Positions 9,745 to 20,796 of a stretch of 64,000 bases of DNA are shown one piece after another; the stretch's first letter is position 1; every line of letters starts with the position of its first letter. The stretch is taken from the NCBI GenBank assembly GCA_907165135.1, contig OU015567.1, positions 15,009,001-15,073,000 on the forward strand, in the 5' to 3' direction. Source of the stretch: Oikopleura dioica (lineage: Eukaryota; Chordata; Appendicularia; Copelata; Oikopleuridae). The translations under genes were made by a program, and so were the position numbers. Under the pieces are notes generated by a model. The model saw nothing but the letters and a program-made list of their open reading frames with translations, ran no database searches and was not told the DNA's origin.

Positions 9745-12376
9745 TCAGTGACTGGCGTCAACTTCAGTCTTGACCGACGACTGGGTCGATTCTTGTTTCA
9801 CAAGTGTCTGATTCTGATGCTGCCCGACAATCTGCGAGTCTCTCGAGTCGCGAGTGATCTCTTGCTTGACGAGCACTTGGTGCTGCGTCGGAATCTGGCT
9901 GGGGCGAGAGCCGTGCTCTTGAGAAACCATCACTTGCTGTGCCTCACTTTTGATGTGCACTTGTTGCTGGTGCTGGTGCCGCATCATTTGCTGGCTTTTG
10001 CCGGCCATGGACGCGCCGTAAAGAGGAATCATCGTCTTTAGCATTTTGTTAAGTAAACCCACTTGCTCTTTAATGGACTCTCTGGCCTCGTCTTTCGGTG
10101 CGTTTTAATCAGAGCTCGAAAATTTATCAAATAAACACTCCTAGGATCAAGCCATTAGATGCAATTGCAAGTTGATGAAAAAGCATTCCTGACATGTCAC
10201 CATTGAGAATATCTTGATTAATCTTGCTCATCAACTCCGCCGCCTCTTGAAGGGTTTTGTCAATCAGTTCGGCTTTTTTGAACACTGGCGAGTTCATGTC
10301 AAACGCTTCGAGCCAGCTAGTGTCAATTCCAAGTTCTTTTAGCGTCTCAAGAGCTTTGCAATCGATTTTACAATCTTGGACTGGCATTTTGTTCATTCTC
10401 GTAGTTTCATGAAGACCTGAATTGTTATAAAAAAAACTACACGAGTTTGAATAAAAAGTTACCATGAGTAACTTTGTTGAGCACTTTTTCCGCCGCTTCT
10501 ATTCCAGGCTGTTCCATGTCTTTGACAAAGTACTGTATGCTCTGGACATAACTCAATTCCCTCTCTCCGCCGTAGATTTTCTTCAATCGAGAGAGTTCAT
10601 TCTTTTTCTCGTGTTCTTTTTCTTTTTCCGAAGCCATGTTAAAGAAGTCATTCAATCGGTTATCATAAGTCGGCTGGTAGTCGCCATACGGTCCGTATGT
10701 GTAGTAATCGACTGGATCTATTTCCGGCTCTGGCGAATCCATTTTCACGGGTATAATCGGCATCGTGACGCCGGACTCGCCAGATCCATCGTTTATCGTC
10801 GTAAATTCCATTTTACCGCCGTAAGCATTCGTTATGTATCCAAGACGAGCTTCGCCGGGATATTTCAAACATAGTCTTTCTCTTGCTTCGGCAGCCGCTC
10901 TAGTGACGCTCTTCAGAACATCAACTGCATCCATCGTGTCCGTATGTGAGCATTGATCGGGATTCTCAAGAACTGGTTCGGTTAACTCCATCGTGCCCGG
11001 TTTCAAGGGAGCCCAGTCAAGCTTTTTTGGACCGCGAGGAGAATGTGTGGCTCCTTTTTCAGGTATTCCGTCTTGCGTATCATTATCTGAATCTATTGAT
11101 GGCTCGTTCGACACCTCATTTTCAAGAACACGGGATTCTTCCAACACTTCATCAATTCCATCTGGGTCGACTCCATTTTTCTTCAAAAATTTCGCCGCTC
11201 GTTTGATCGTTACGATTCTCCGAACGTCTTTTTCGAGCTTCAACGCGAGCTGGTGAAAGGGTGTATCCGCCGTGTTGTATTTTGTGCAATTGTCCAGCAT
11301 CAGAATCATATCCTGTCGCAAGGAAATGACGGTTAGATACTCGAAGTTGTCGAGCTTCTGCTTTATTGTTGAGAAATCCATGGGATTGCGAATGATTGTC
11401 GAGTACCCAGGCGCGATTGCGTCGGTAACCGGCTCAGCAAAGATCCCATTTGGGTCAAGCTTTTCGAGCTCGCCAACGAATCTTGACAAGACGGCTTTGA
11501 AGGCATCAGCATAGGGCGAGTTCTTATCGAAATTACTTTCGACTTTCGGAACTTCTGCTCGTTCTGGTGGAGGCGAAATTTCAGCTTTTGAAATCGGCTC
11601 GTCCTCGAGAGATGAGACAGTTTCTGGGTCATCGTCAAATCTTTTCGCTTTTTTCTCCTTCTTGGACTTTTTGATCTTCTTCTCTTCGTCGCTAAATTTT
11701 ATTGAAAATTTCGACAGGACTGGAGCATTAGTTCGATCTGGCTCCGATCGATAGCTCACCCAGCTGCGCCAAAAATTGCCAAGTACCCCTATCAGCCAAT
11801 CACAAAACAGGCGCCCCGTTTAAAATGCCAACGGCGGGGGAATTTCGGTCATTCGAAAAGCGCGCGGGCATTAAATTTTACATTTAGGAATTTTGAGAAA
11901 AAAAAGAGATGATTACAGTTGCGTTGATATCCGCTATCGCTCTTATTTGCTGTATTGCTCTGTTTGTCATGAGAAGAGAAGGCCTCTACCGTAGAGGATG
12001 TATGTACGAAAGTTCGCAAAATCGGAGAAGAATCGACCGTCTCGATCATGTCGAAATCTGGATGGCCCCAATGGAAAAGTCTCATCGTTATGGCTTTTGA
12101 AACGATTACTTTTACTCAACTTCCTTTACTGTAATTTTTATCCGCTTCTGCTCATGGTGTAAATATCAAAAAACCCAATCTACCTTTGTCAACTTGTGCC
12201 ATCAAACCGCTCAATAAACAAACTCCAACTTACCTTCTCCGCTTCTTCTTCTTTTTCTTCTTATCTTTCCCGAGTTTTGAGTAGACATCGTTTTCAGTTT
12301 CTTTCTCGCTATTCAGGAAACCGGAGTCCAACTTGAATTTGAATTTTAACCGCGGACGGTCGTCATCATCAGCCAT
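9745..12376 (-). CDS. BRD9: BRD7/BRD9-like bromodomain protein
   Basis: Acetyl-lysine reader, in animals a subunit of SWI/SNF complexes. Exon 1 (12376-12234) encodes MADDDDRPRLKFKFKLDSG and a Lys/Arg run. Its phase-2 donor fits an acceptor at 11764, giving RRSWVSYRSE, which resembles the HKAEWRSSYED start of human BRD9. The bromodomain (about 11160-11520) has FAEPVTDAIAPGYSTII, NPMDFSTIKQKL and DNCTKYN; the Asn of KYN/TYN type is the acetyl-lysine contact. A DUF3512-like region follows (ITNAYGGKMEF to about 10450), then exons 10127-10440 and a Gln-rich tail (9745-10062). Joining exon 1 creates a 470-bp intron, long for this genome, that contains a small plus-strand gene. If that join is wrong, the true start is unknown, because no in-frame ATG precedes the bromodomain in exon 2. 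Confidence 0.85.
11796..11800. promoter_or_regulatory. CCAAT box
   Basis: ATCAGCCAATCAC lies 109 bp upstream of the small plus-strand ORF at 11909, next to a GC-rich stretch. It supports an independent promoter inside the BRD9-like intron. Confidence 0.35.
11909..12100 (+). CDS. Small single-pass membrane protein, 63 aa, nested in an intron
   Basis: A complete frame begins MITVALISAIALICCIALF, a clear transmembrane segment, followed by a basic stop-transfer (RREGLYRRG) and a short polar tail ending SHRYGF. A TTTAG acceptor-like site lies about 20 bp upstream and AATAAA lies about 110 bp after the stop. It is antisense to the proposed first intron of the BRD9-like gene. No family is recognised. 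The hydrophobic pattern and polyA context favour a real gene, but its size alone would allow chance. Confidence 0.45.
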   Translation: MITVALISAIALICCIALFVMRREGLYRRGCMYESSQNRRRIDRLDHVEIWMAPMEKSHRYGF

Positions 12377-12572
12377 TATTTTGATCTAAAGCAAAAATAA
12401 AGCAGGATATCGATTTCATTATCAGGCTTTATTGGGCGAGTTCGGCAAGTTACATGTAACAGTCGCCAAAGAAAGGTCGTTGAAGAAGAAAAGAACAGTG
12501 AAAAGATAGCTAGCGAAAAAGACAGATTTCCAGTTGTGAACTTTTGAACTAAGAAGTGGCGAACTTTCGAAG

Positions 12573-15500
12573 TTAGAATTCCATTTGCTCGGCGCTGGAC
12601 TCGGTGAGGCTGAACACGAGCTGCTCGGAAGATTTGCGCTCTTGCTCGAGAAATTGAGACAATTCGGGGAAATTTTGAATAAGGCGGATTGTGTCTTGGT
12701 AGGCTCGGGTGCTGAATAACACTTGAGTAACTTTCTTTTGTAAATCAAAGTTACCTGTTTGAATCGGCAAGAATATCGGCGGAGTTATTGCTTATTCGCG
12801 CCACAACACGTACTACAGCTCGTTTAAGCTCTTCGCTTCGCTCAGCCTCCTGCTTTACAGCGTCTTGCTAAAGTTTTGTTGTGACCCTAAAATCAGAAAC
12901 ACCAGAAAGCACCTTTACACGAAGATTGAGAATTTTCTTCGAATGCTCGCAAAACTTGACGACTCTGGTTGAGAGCGACGCGGGAGATTGATGAATAACT
13001 CGCAGTAAAATGAGATAGGCGAGGAGTTTCACATCGTAGTCGTCTTCGTAACCGTTTTCGACGTTGTCGAGCAAAATCGACATGTCTAACTCCTTGTGGC
13101 ACGAGTCCAGCAACGAGTACAAACATTCAAACGCAGCCTAAAACCCATATATGAGGCAAGAAAACCGAGAAAAAGACTGACCTTGCGGATTTCAAGACCG
13201 TCGTCTATTTTATGCTTGAATGGGCCCATCATCACTTCCCTGATCAAATCAGGTCGCACCTTCGTCTCTTTATAAAGCGACTCCAACACTTCTTTGGACA
13301 AATGCCGTTTCAGCGCTTCGGCGTTGTTGTGTGCTTCCGAGTTCATGAAGGCAATTGCACTTTTGATCACTGGAATCGTCGGATCTATCGAAAACAACAG
13401 TTACATTCTGACCTTTTTGTCACTCCAATTAACCTGAAAGAAGAGCGAGGAAGGCTTTGATATCGAGTTGTTGTAAGTGACAGACGTTTTTGGCAGTAGC
13501 AAGTTGAGTTTGGCGAATTCGGAAGTCTTCGCTCTTGCATTTTTCCTAGCAAAAATATAAAAATGCGGTCTTTATAGATACTAGAAGCACCTGTAAAATA
13601 TTACATAGGCTTGGTTCGACAGATACCAGCCGCCCAAGGCACTCAGCCAGTACATTTCTGGAGCCTTCTTCTGATGCACCAGAGTACTCCTGCAATCTAG
13701 CGAATAGGTCTTTGGCAAAGGGTAGTAGAGCATCATCTGACGCGTTTTTCGTTGCTTCGCGAATAGAAACAAGCGTGAGATAGCTAATTTGGGGTGAATC
13801 GCTTGATGATAGGGTGTCTAACAGCAGTGGAATGAGCTGAGCGAGATTTCCAGATGTGACGAGGCCGATTCCAATAGCAGCGGACATCTTCACGCTTTCG
13901 GAAGCTCGAGAAAACTGCTTTAGCTGGTGTTTAACAACTGTTTCGCCAAGAGGAACCTTGCTGCCTATTTCACCAAGAGCGAGGAGTGCAAACTGCTCGA
14001 CACTCTCAATCTTTGATGACTCGACATCGCTCATAAACTGCTCAACAACTGGCTGCACAGCTTTCTCGACAGAGTCCTGCGAGTTGAATGCCCAACTGTA
14101 AGTGAAGGCGGCGAGGCATTTGGCGGAGTTGGCGATCTCATTTCGGTTCGAAATCTTATTGCTACGTTGATGTTAGTGTCAAGTTCATTAGGAGTGCATG
14201 TCTACCTGTATATGGAGTCTGTAAGCTGTCGAACAGTGGGCTTATATCTCTTCGGATAGAACTTGGCAAGCTGAGAAAGATAGAGCTCCAAAGCGATGAG
14301 TGGCTTGCCCTGTAAAAGAGAGCTCTTTACAAGATCGAGGCATTTTTGAGTAATCTCTTCGTTTTCCCTCTCTTTAGCAGAGATGCAAGCCGAGGCCAGC
14401 TCTATCGCGAGTTGAGCAACATGCAGATCACTTTCAGTAATCAAAGCGGGCACTTCAAGCAATACTTGATCAACATTTCGGAAACCATTCGAAACAAGAC
14501 TCTTCAGAAATACAAGCGAAAGCGTCCTCAATTGCCGATTTGACTTTCGCAAAAAGGATGAAAGGGTGAGAATCTGCTCGCTCACGTATTTGAGAATGAA
14601 TGATGAAATGAGGCTGTTTTCAAGCGCTTGGCTGAGAGCTTTCAACGCTGACATGCGTGTCATTTCATTCGACATTCTTTCCGCTAGAAGTCTGATCGTT
14701 TTCTCAGTTGAGCTCGATGGGATTTGATTTTTGGACAGAAGGGCACCAGCACAGAGGATGGCAGAGTCTTTGACGTCTTGATCAATGTCCGTCAGTTCTA
14801 ATTTCTCGAGAGCAGCAGCAACAGTAGGCGAGTTCAGACAAGCGGCGTCTTTTTGAACCAAAAGAAGGAGGACACGAAGACCTTCAGCGGAAATTCGATA
14901 GAAAGAGTCTTGGATAGCGCTTTCCAGCGTCGGAACTATAAGAGCCGACGCTGCGGAGGCGATTTCAGGGCTGACTTGTTTCGCGTACTTTGCGAAGAAA
15001 GAGAGAACTTCGAGTCTGACTGATGGCGAGTTATCCTTCATCAACTTGCAGATGTTAGGAAGGAGTTGGACGCTCTCTTCGCAAATGTATTTTGGACAAT
15101 TTTCGACCATGAGAGATAAAGTAGACACGATTGATTTGGCGATTTTGTTCTTCGCGTTTAGCTTTCTGCTCATCTGCGTCGAGAACAAATAAGGGTCGGA
15201 GAAGAAGGAGTCAATTTTAGGCCCAGATAAAGTGACGAATGTGTTGAAGGCGTTGATGATTTCGATGAGGACTGATTCCTCTCGTTCTCGCATTCGCTGG
15301 AGAAGGAGCATCCCCGAGGCACTCATGATCAAATCCACGTTTGAAACGGAAGAGATCATCGCGTTCAATGCCTTGGCAGCGCTTCTGCGAACCTTCCAAG
15401 ACACATCTTCGTCGTCAGAGTAGTCTTCTTGGTCCTCGTCGTCTTCTTCTTCCTCCTCCTCGTCATCGTCGTCAAATTCCTCGCAGTAGTTCGGGTCGTG

Positions 15501-16403
15501 CTGGATCGCCTTCGTCAAGATCTCCATCAGCTGTTCAAGATTATTAATCGCGCCTGGTGCTTTTCTTAAAACCGCTTCGAGGGCAGCAAGGGCCGACTCT
15601 CGGAGCTCGTCATCGTCGTCTTCTGCAATTTTGAAAACGATGCCTATAATACTTTTCAGCTGTTGCGTCGAACGCGTCGTCGTAAGTGTTCCTAAAGCTT
15701 GTAGAACGGACTTAAGTAAATCTGGCTTCAGTCCACTGCCTCGCGCTAGAAGTTCGATAACGCGGGACAGGACGCTTTCTTGGAGCGCTGGACCGGACGT
15801 TTCGATTATCTTTGATAAACTGTTGATTGCTCGTTTTCTAACTGGCTGACGATCATGTCCGAGGTATTCTAGAGCAGCATTTGCAGCTGGCTCACCGAGA
15901 GCTTGAAGATGATGAGCTTGCTTGGCGATGAGAGTCGCTAGGACATCGAGAGCATCGGTAATCACTGCAACGTTGTTCCCTCGCTCGCAAAGGGTATTTA
16001 TTAAACTCGTGGCAACCTTTCGTCCGATTGGCGAGGAAGTAGAGAGCGATTGTACCGCCGATTTGAGTCCCAAAGAGGCAATCTCTCTGATCCGCTCGTC
16101 TTTTGAGCTGTTTGGAACTGTCGTCATTCGTGTCAGTTCCATGATGATCAGGTCCTGGGACTTTTCCTTGCATCGCTCGACCGCGCGCTGGACACACTTC
16201 ACAGCCAGATTTTGAACTTCGCCTGAGGAATCTTGGAGGACTTTGATAATCGCCGAAATCAGCTTTCTTTCGCTGTCATCGTCGAGTTTGAACGAGTCTT
16301 TTTGCAATTCGAGGAGGAGATCTGTAGTTGCCATGAAACGAATATCCCTGTCGGAATTCTGCATCTTTTCCAACAGGGTCGCGAACGTGTAATTGACCGT
16401 CAT
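12573..16403 (-). CDS. CAND1: Cullin-associated NEDD8-dissociated protein 1
   Basis: HEAT-repeat exchange factor that binds un-neddylated cullin-RBX1 and swaps substrate receptors. The start at 16403 (MTVNYTFATLLEKMQNSDRD) matches the family N-terminus. A single long exon runs to 14202 (733 codons). It contains the conserved acidic loop (EEFDDDDEEEEEEDDEDQED) followed by DVSWKVRRSAAKAL. The C-terminal exons carry ALLALGEIGSKVPL, LVSIREATKNASDDALLPF, RPDLIREVMMGPFKHKIDDG, KAAFECLYSLLDSC, YDVKLLAYLILLR and the end SSAEQMEF. The total is about 1,230 residues, the usual length. It follows DCUN1D in the same orientation with the BRD9-like gene between. Confidence 0.95.
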
Positions 16404-16564
16404 TTCGATTTACAAATGCTGAAAAGAAAGCTTTGAAAGAGATTCCCAGAAAGAGATCAGAAATCTGATAATATAATTATATATAATATCATAATTATGA
16501 TTTAATCCTTGGACAGATTTGAACAGAAGAGTTAACTCAATAAATATGTTCACTAGAAAGTTTC

Positions 16565-16948
16565 TTAATTTTCAACGACGTTCTTTGGCTTGTAGTCCTT
16601 CATGCCAGCTTCTGGTGGAACAACTCGCATGTGGTTGCAATCAGCAATAGCGTCATAAAAGGAAACCTAGATTAGAATAAATGTTTCCAGAAAATATGGG
16701 TCTGCTTTACTTTATCGTGGTTGTAATATTCGTGGCTGTTGTAAGCAGTTTCTGCGCTCTCGGGACCAATGTTGTTAGTCTTTGGGATGGTTCGTCCTTC
16801 CGGTCCATTCAAAAAGGAACCAGGCATGCCATTATTTGCAACGACTGATTTTGATGAAATATCAATAAGAAATGAATACAAGGAATGAATCAGTACCTCG
16901 AGTGACAGTGAAGTTTCTGGCGGCGCTTCGAGCTGCTCGGACCAACAT
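16565..16948 (-). CDS. Small mitochondrial protein, possibly NDUFV3-like complex I subunit
   Basis: Three short exons. Exon 1 (start 16948) encodes an Arg/Ala-rich, acid-free presequence (MLVRAARSAARNFTVTR), as for mitochondrial import. Exon 2 reads NGMPGSFLNGPEGRTIPK and HEYYNHDK. Exon 3 reads VSFYDAIADCNHMRVVPPEA and ends KPKNVVEN. The spacing H-Y...FYD...R.P.P is reminiscent of the C-terminal segment of complex I subunit NDUFV3, but the match is weak and made by eye. Introns are 40-50 nt with GT-AG ends. Mitochondrial location is the safer inference. Confidence 0.55.
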
Positions 16949-17202
16949 TATTTTAAGTTTCTAAATTTATTCATAATAAGTTATTGCAAAGTCGAGTGTA
17001 TGATTTCTCATGGCAGAATTTTATTTTTGTTGCGCCGGCTTGGAAAAAATAAGTTGGCGAAAGAGAAACATTTATCATAAGGGCAATATTCATAAATGTC
17101 TTAACAGGGGGAATTATTCTATGATGCTTCATACAGGGAGCAGTTTGTTACTTCTCGAGCAAAATTGATCGCCAGTCAGTAAAAATGAAAGGATAGTAAA
17201 AT

Positions 17203-19924
17203 CTATGCGGAGATGCCTTCTGCGCGCGCTTCGGTTTCGTAAACCAGTAATCTCCATAGTTTTATAACGAACACTTCGGCTTCTTCATCTAAAAGAGAAG
17301 GCTTATCGCTAGCTTGAGAATTTTTTCTTACCTAGAACGACTTGAATTTCGCTTAAAATTTGCTCGGGTTTAGATTCGCTGGATAACTTGTCTGTAATGA
17401 ATGTGATTAAGGTTGGTTCATCTTCTCCGATAATTTCGTTGAGCTTCTTCTTTACCCACGGGCTGATTCGTTTCTGAAGGACTCAATTAGTTTTCAGTCG
17501 AATAGAACATCCTCTCACCTCCATTAGTTCTTTTCCAAGGTATTCCCATTTCATCGGATATGCAAATAGCGGACCTTTGTCAGTCGGTATTCTTTCGATT
17601 AGTGCCTAAATGTACAAAATAAACGATGGTTGTCAACCGCGATCGACTCACCTTGACAGCGCGACGTTTCTCGTCCGCACTCATGATTTCACGGGGCTTG
17701 GGTGTCTCTCGCTTGCGTTTCCTAGCTCCTGGCAGTGATGGATCTTCGCTAGGCTCTTCCTCGTTGAAAATGGAAGGAACGTTTCGGCTGTTCTTCTTGC
17801 GCGCGGTCGGACTGTCTGATGCTTTTGGAATTGAAAGTGCTAGAAAAAGTATTTGAAAGAAGTTTCTATAAATGAAGTCGTACCAGGAAGGGAGATCGGA
17901 GGAGCCTCTGGCGGTGCTGGATTGTCTCCAAGGTCCATTTCAACGCCATCTTCGTCGTCTTCATCGCTTGTGTGGTGAACTGGCTTTTCAGGCTCATTAT
18001 TTTTCATAATCTATGAAGGTGTTTAATTAAAACTTGCTTGGCGATTATTCCGATACCTGAGAAACGAGTGGTTCATCATCAGATTCTCGCCCGGACTCGT
18101 CCGATGATTCTTCTGACTCCTCTGCATCGGTGGATGAAGTCGAATCACGTCGTTTACCCTTTTTTATCCTAAAGAAAAGTTATTTTGATCTCAAAGTGGA
18201 TAGTTGTCTCGTACCTAACATCAGGTTTGATGAATGGCTGCCAGACTTCCTCTGCTTCTTTGATGACTTTGGCGATGGCTCCATTCGGATCTAAACGAAA
18301 GGGAATGAAAAGAAATGGTCATAAGTAATTACCTGGATGGCCTTCTCCTGCGAGCTTTTCATGAAGAAGGGAAATCTCGCCTTCCTCTTTCTTCTTGTCT
18401 TTTGCATCATCTTCGATCTCTCGCTTTCGCGATTCTTGCCGCTTACTGAAGGCAGAGCCCGATCCGAAGTAGAACTTTCTGTCGTCTTTTTCGTCATTAT
18501 AGCTTTCGAGGAAATCTCGGAGCCGTCGCGCCTCTTTGGCCATTTGTTTTCTTCTTTCATTATCTCTGTATTCAATTCGATCCCATTCGCGTGCTTTTCG
18601 TCGTTCTCGAGCTTCCCAGACTTGAAGTCGTTCTTGATAAGCCGAGTGTTTCTCCTTCATCTTACGCTCTAGTCGTCGCCGCTCGAGCATTTCGTCTTCT
18701 TCTTTTCTTCTTTCGAGTGATCTTCTTCTGCGTTCTCGCTCCCTCGATCGTTCTCTTGAATTGTCCCGCGTTCTTTCTCGATTTCTTGATCTAGAACGTC
18801 TAGGTCTGCTCCTTTCCTTGCTTCTACTTCGTTTTCTGGTGCGAGCGCTCTTAGAACGAGATCGCGAGCGTTTTCTTTGCGAAGCTTCTCGACTTTTCGA
18901 TCGTTTTTTCGGCGACTTCGACCGTTCATCTTTTCTTTCGTCCGTTTTCTTGGGCTCGTCAGGCTTTTCGGACTTCTCTTTTTCGCCTGATTCCGGCTTC
19001 TTTTCTTCCTTTTTCTCCTTTTCAGGTTCTTTTTGTTCTTCCTTAGAAGCAGGAGGTGGGATATCAGCTTGGTACTCCTTGAGAAGCGCCTTTATTTCGC
19101 TTCGAACCTTGAAAAAAGGTGTGATATGCTGACGCAAAAGCTATCATCTTACTTGTTCGTCCTTTTCTCTAATCTGGGGCGAAATGACGTCCATTCCATC
19201 AGAATCCTTTTTGAGACCAACAGTAATCTTCCAGTTTTCGATGACATTTTGCGCCTGGTCATCTACTTTTATCTTTTGTGGGGATATGTCTTGTAAACCT
19301 GCTACTGTTGTTTCTGTTTTTAGAAATTTAGTCAATTGTACCTTGATACAAGTCAAGCCCGTCCCAGAAGCTGTTTCCCGCAGACAGCAAGTCCTTGGAG
19401 GAGTCGAAGTGATCGCAGAGCGGAGTCGGGCTCTTTATACTCGCAGAAGCCGAATCCTTGTTTGAAAGAAAAAAATGAGCACTTCGGCCAGGTTCGAAAT
19501 TTTTACCTTGGAGTTTGCCATTAGTGCCCTGGACTCGCTTCCAGTTGGTGACAGGGCCGACTTTCATCAAAATTTGCCTAACAAGAGTGTCGGTAACATC
19601 TTCGGCAATATTTCCAACAAAGACGGTCACTGGTGGCCCGTCGAACTGATAGTAAGCTTGGCTTACCCGAGGCTGCATAGCTTGCATCGTAGGCATCGCT
19701 AGAGTTTGCATCCTAATTGGCATCATAGGCTTCGTTATGGTCCCCTAGGTAGTCTATTTTTTACATTGGTGAAATAACTAAAATTATTGCTAAATTTTAC
19801 GCTTTATTGCGGACAGTTCCTGCATCATCGGAATCATTTGCACCGTCGGTTGTGCAACAATCTGTGGAAAGGCTTGTGGAATCCCTCCGACGCCGGATAC
19901 AGGGACCCCATTTTGAAACACCAT
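17203..19924 (-). CDS. RBM25: RNA-binding protein 25 (RRM, RE/RD-rich, PWI)
   Basis: Splicing regulator associated with U1 snRNP. The start at 19924 (MVFQNGVPVSGVGGIPQAF) follows a TTTCAG acceptor. A Met/Gln-rich N-terminus leads to an RRM: PPVTVFVGNIAEDVTDTLV, WKRVQG.NGKLQ, then GFGFCEYKEPDSALRSL in the next exon. The middle exon (18319-19137) is highly charged, with long RS/RE/RD/KE tracts. The C-terminal exons end in a PWI domain, recognisable by KGPLFAYPMKWEYLGKE, RISPWVKKKLNEIIGE and VIKLWRLLVYETEARAEG. The RRM end near 19340 and the acceptor after the first exon (about 19740) are uncertain; the latter may use a non-canonical donor. Confidence 0.92.
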
Positions 19925-20000
19925 TCTGAAACGTAATTATAATTATTTCCTCTTCATAAATCTTGGGTACAGGAAGTGCGAAGCAAGGAGAAAAGGTGAG

Positions 20001-20183
20001 ATGGTTGACACGAATCTTATAGATTGCTGCTTCGAGATTCATGATCCTGATTGCAAGACTAAAAAATGCCAGGAGCACAGAGAAAAAGTAAGGAAAGCCG
20101 TGGAAAAAAGCAAATCAAGGCGGAGAAGAAGGAGAGTTCTTGAGCCAATAATAGCGGCATGCGATTGTACAGGTACTGAATAA
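20001..20183 (+). CDS. Small Cys-rich basic protein, 60 aa, unrecognised
   Basis: The frame begins MVDTNLIDCCFEIHDPDC, has several Cys and His residues, a basic run (KSKSRRRRRR) and ends ACDCTGTE. It is divergent to RBM25, 76 bp from its start, so the two may share a promoter. Its TAA stop overlaps an AATAAA signal, as in other genes of this window, which supports a real short mRNA. No family is recognised, and further exons cannot be excluded. Confidence 0.4.
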   Translation: MVDTNLIDCCFEIHDPDCKTKKCQEHREKVRKAVEKSKSRRRRRRVLEPIIAACDCTGTE

Positions 20184-20796
20184 ATGGCCATATCAAATTT
20201 TAAGCAAATAATCGCCAATTATTTATGGGTTCGAAAAAGTGATTTACTATTGCTCAATGATTTTGAAAGACTTTGGCGTAATTCGTTGTCGCTTTACTCT
20301 ATTGAGCTAGAAGTGCTTCACAAAAGGGCATAGATCGCTAGTTGTTAAAAATGGGAGTGACTCAGCAGATCGATGAACTCGTCGAGTATCCCACCGAAAC
20401 AATTTTTATAGAGCAATAAATCCAGCAGATCGTTAATTAAATCAGGAAGTTGGTCTACTAAGAAGAAATTTAAACTATTTTACTTTAATAAGTCGGTAAG
20501 TACGTCTGATATTCATGTGTCTTATATACAGGGGAATTCGTTGAATATTTCAACAAAGAAAAAGAGTCTTCCAGAAGAAAGTGGAATTATAACGGACAAT
20601 GTGGCAAAAAAACTCCTCGGTATAAATGAGACAGCCCGCACGGACTGCCTCTCGACCCTCCCCCAGAGATAAATTTGCTTTTTTCGGCAAACAAAAACAG
20701 TGCCTCCGAACACTCGTCGGCATTTTCCAGAAGGACGAGCCTTCACTTTGTTGTTTTCAAGAGAATCAGACAAGAGACTACATCCAAATTTCAGGC
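20184..20796. other. Upstream region of the malic enzyme gene
   Basis: No convincing gene. An in-frame extension upstream of the malic enzyme ATG exists from 20626 ([20 protein letters not shown]); it is Arg-rich and could encode a targeting peptide if transcribed without the AAATTTCAG acceptor at 20786-20794. Confidence 0.4.

Noticed and set aside
15217-15850. Several ORFs overlapping CAND1
   Set aside because: Antisense or out-of-frame shadows of a well-conserved long exon.
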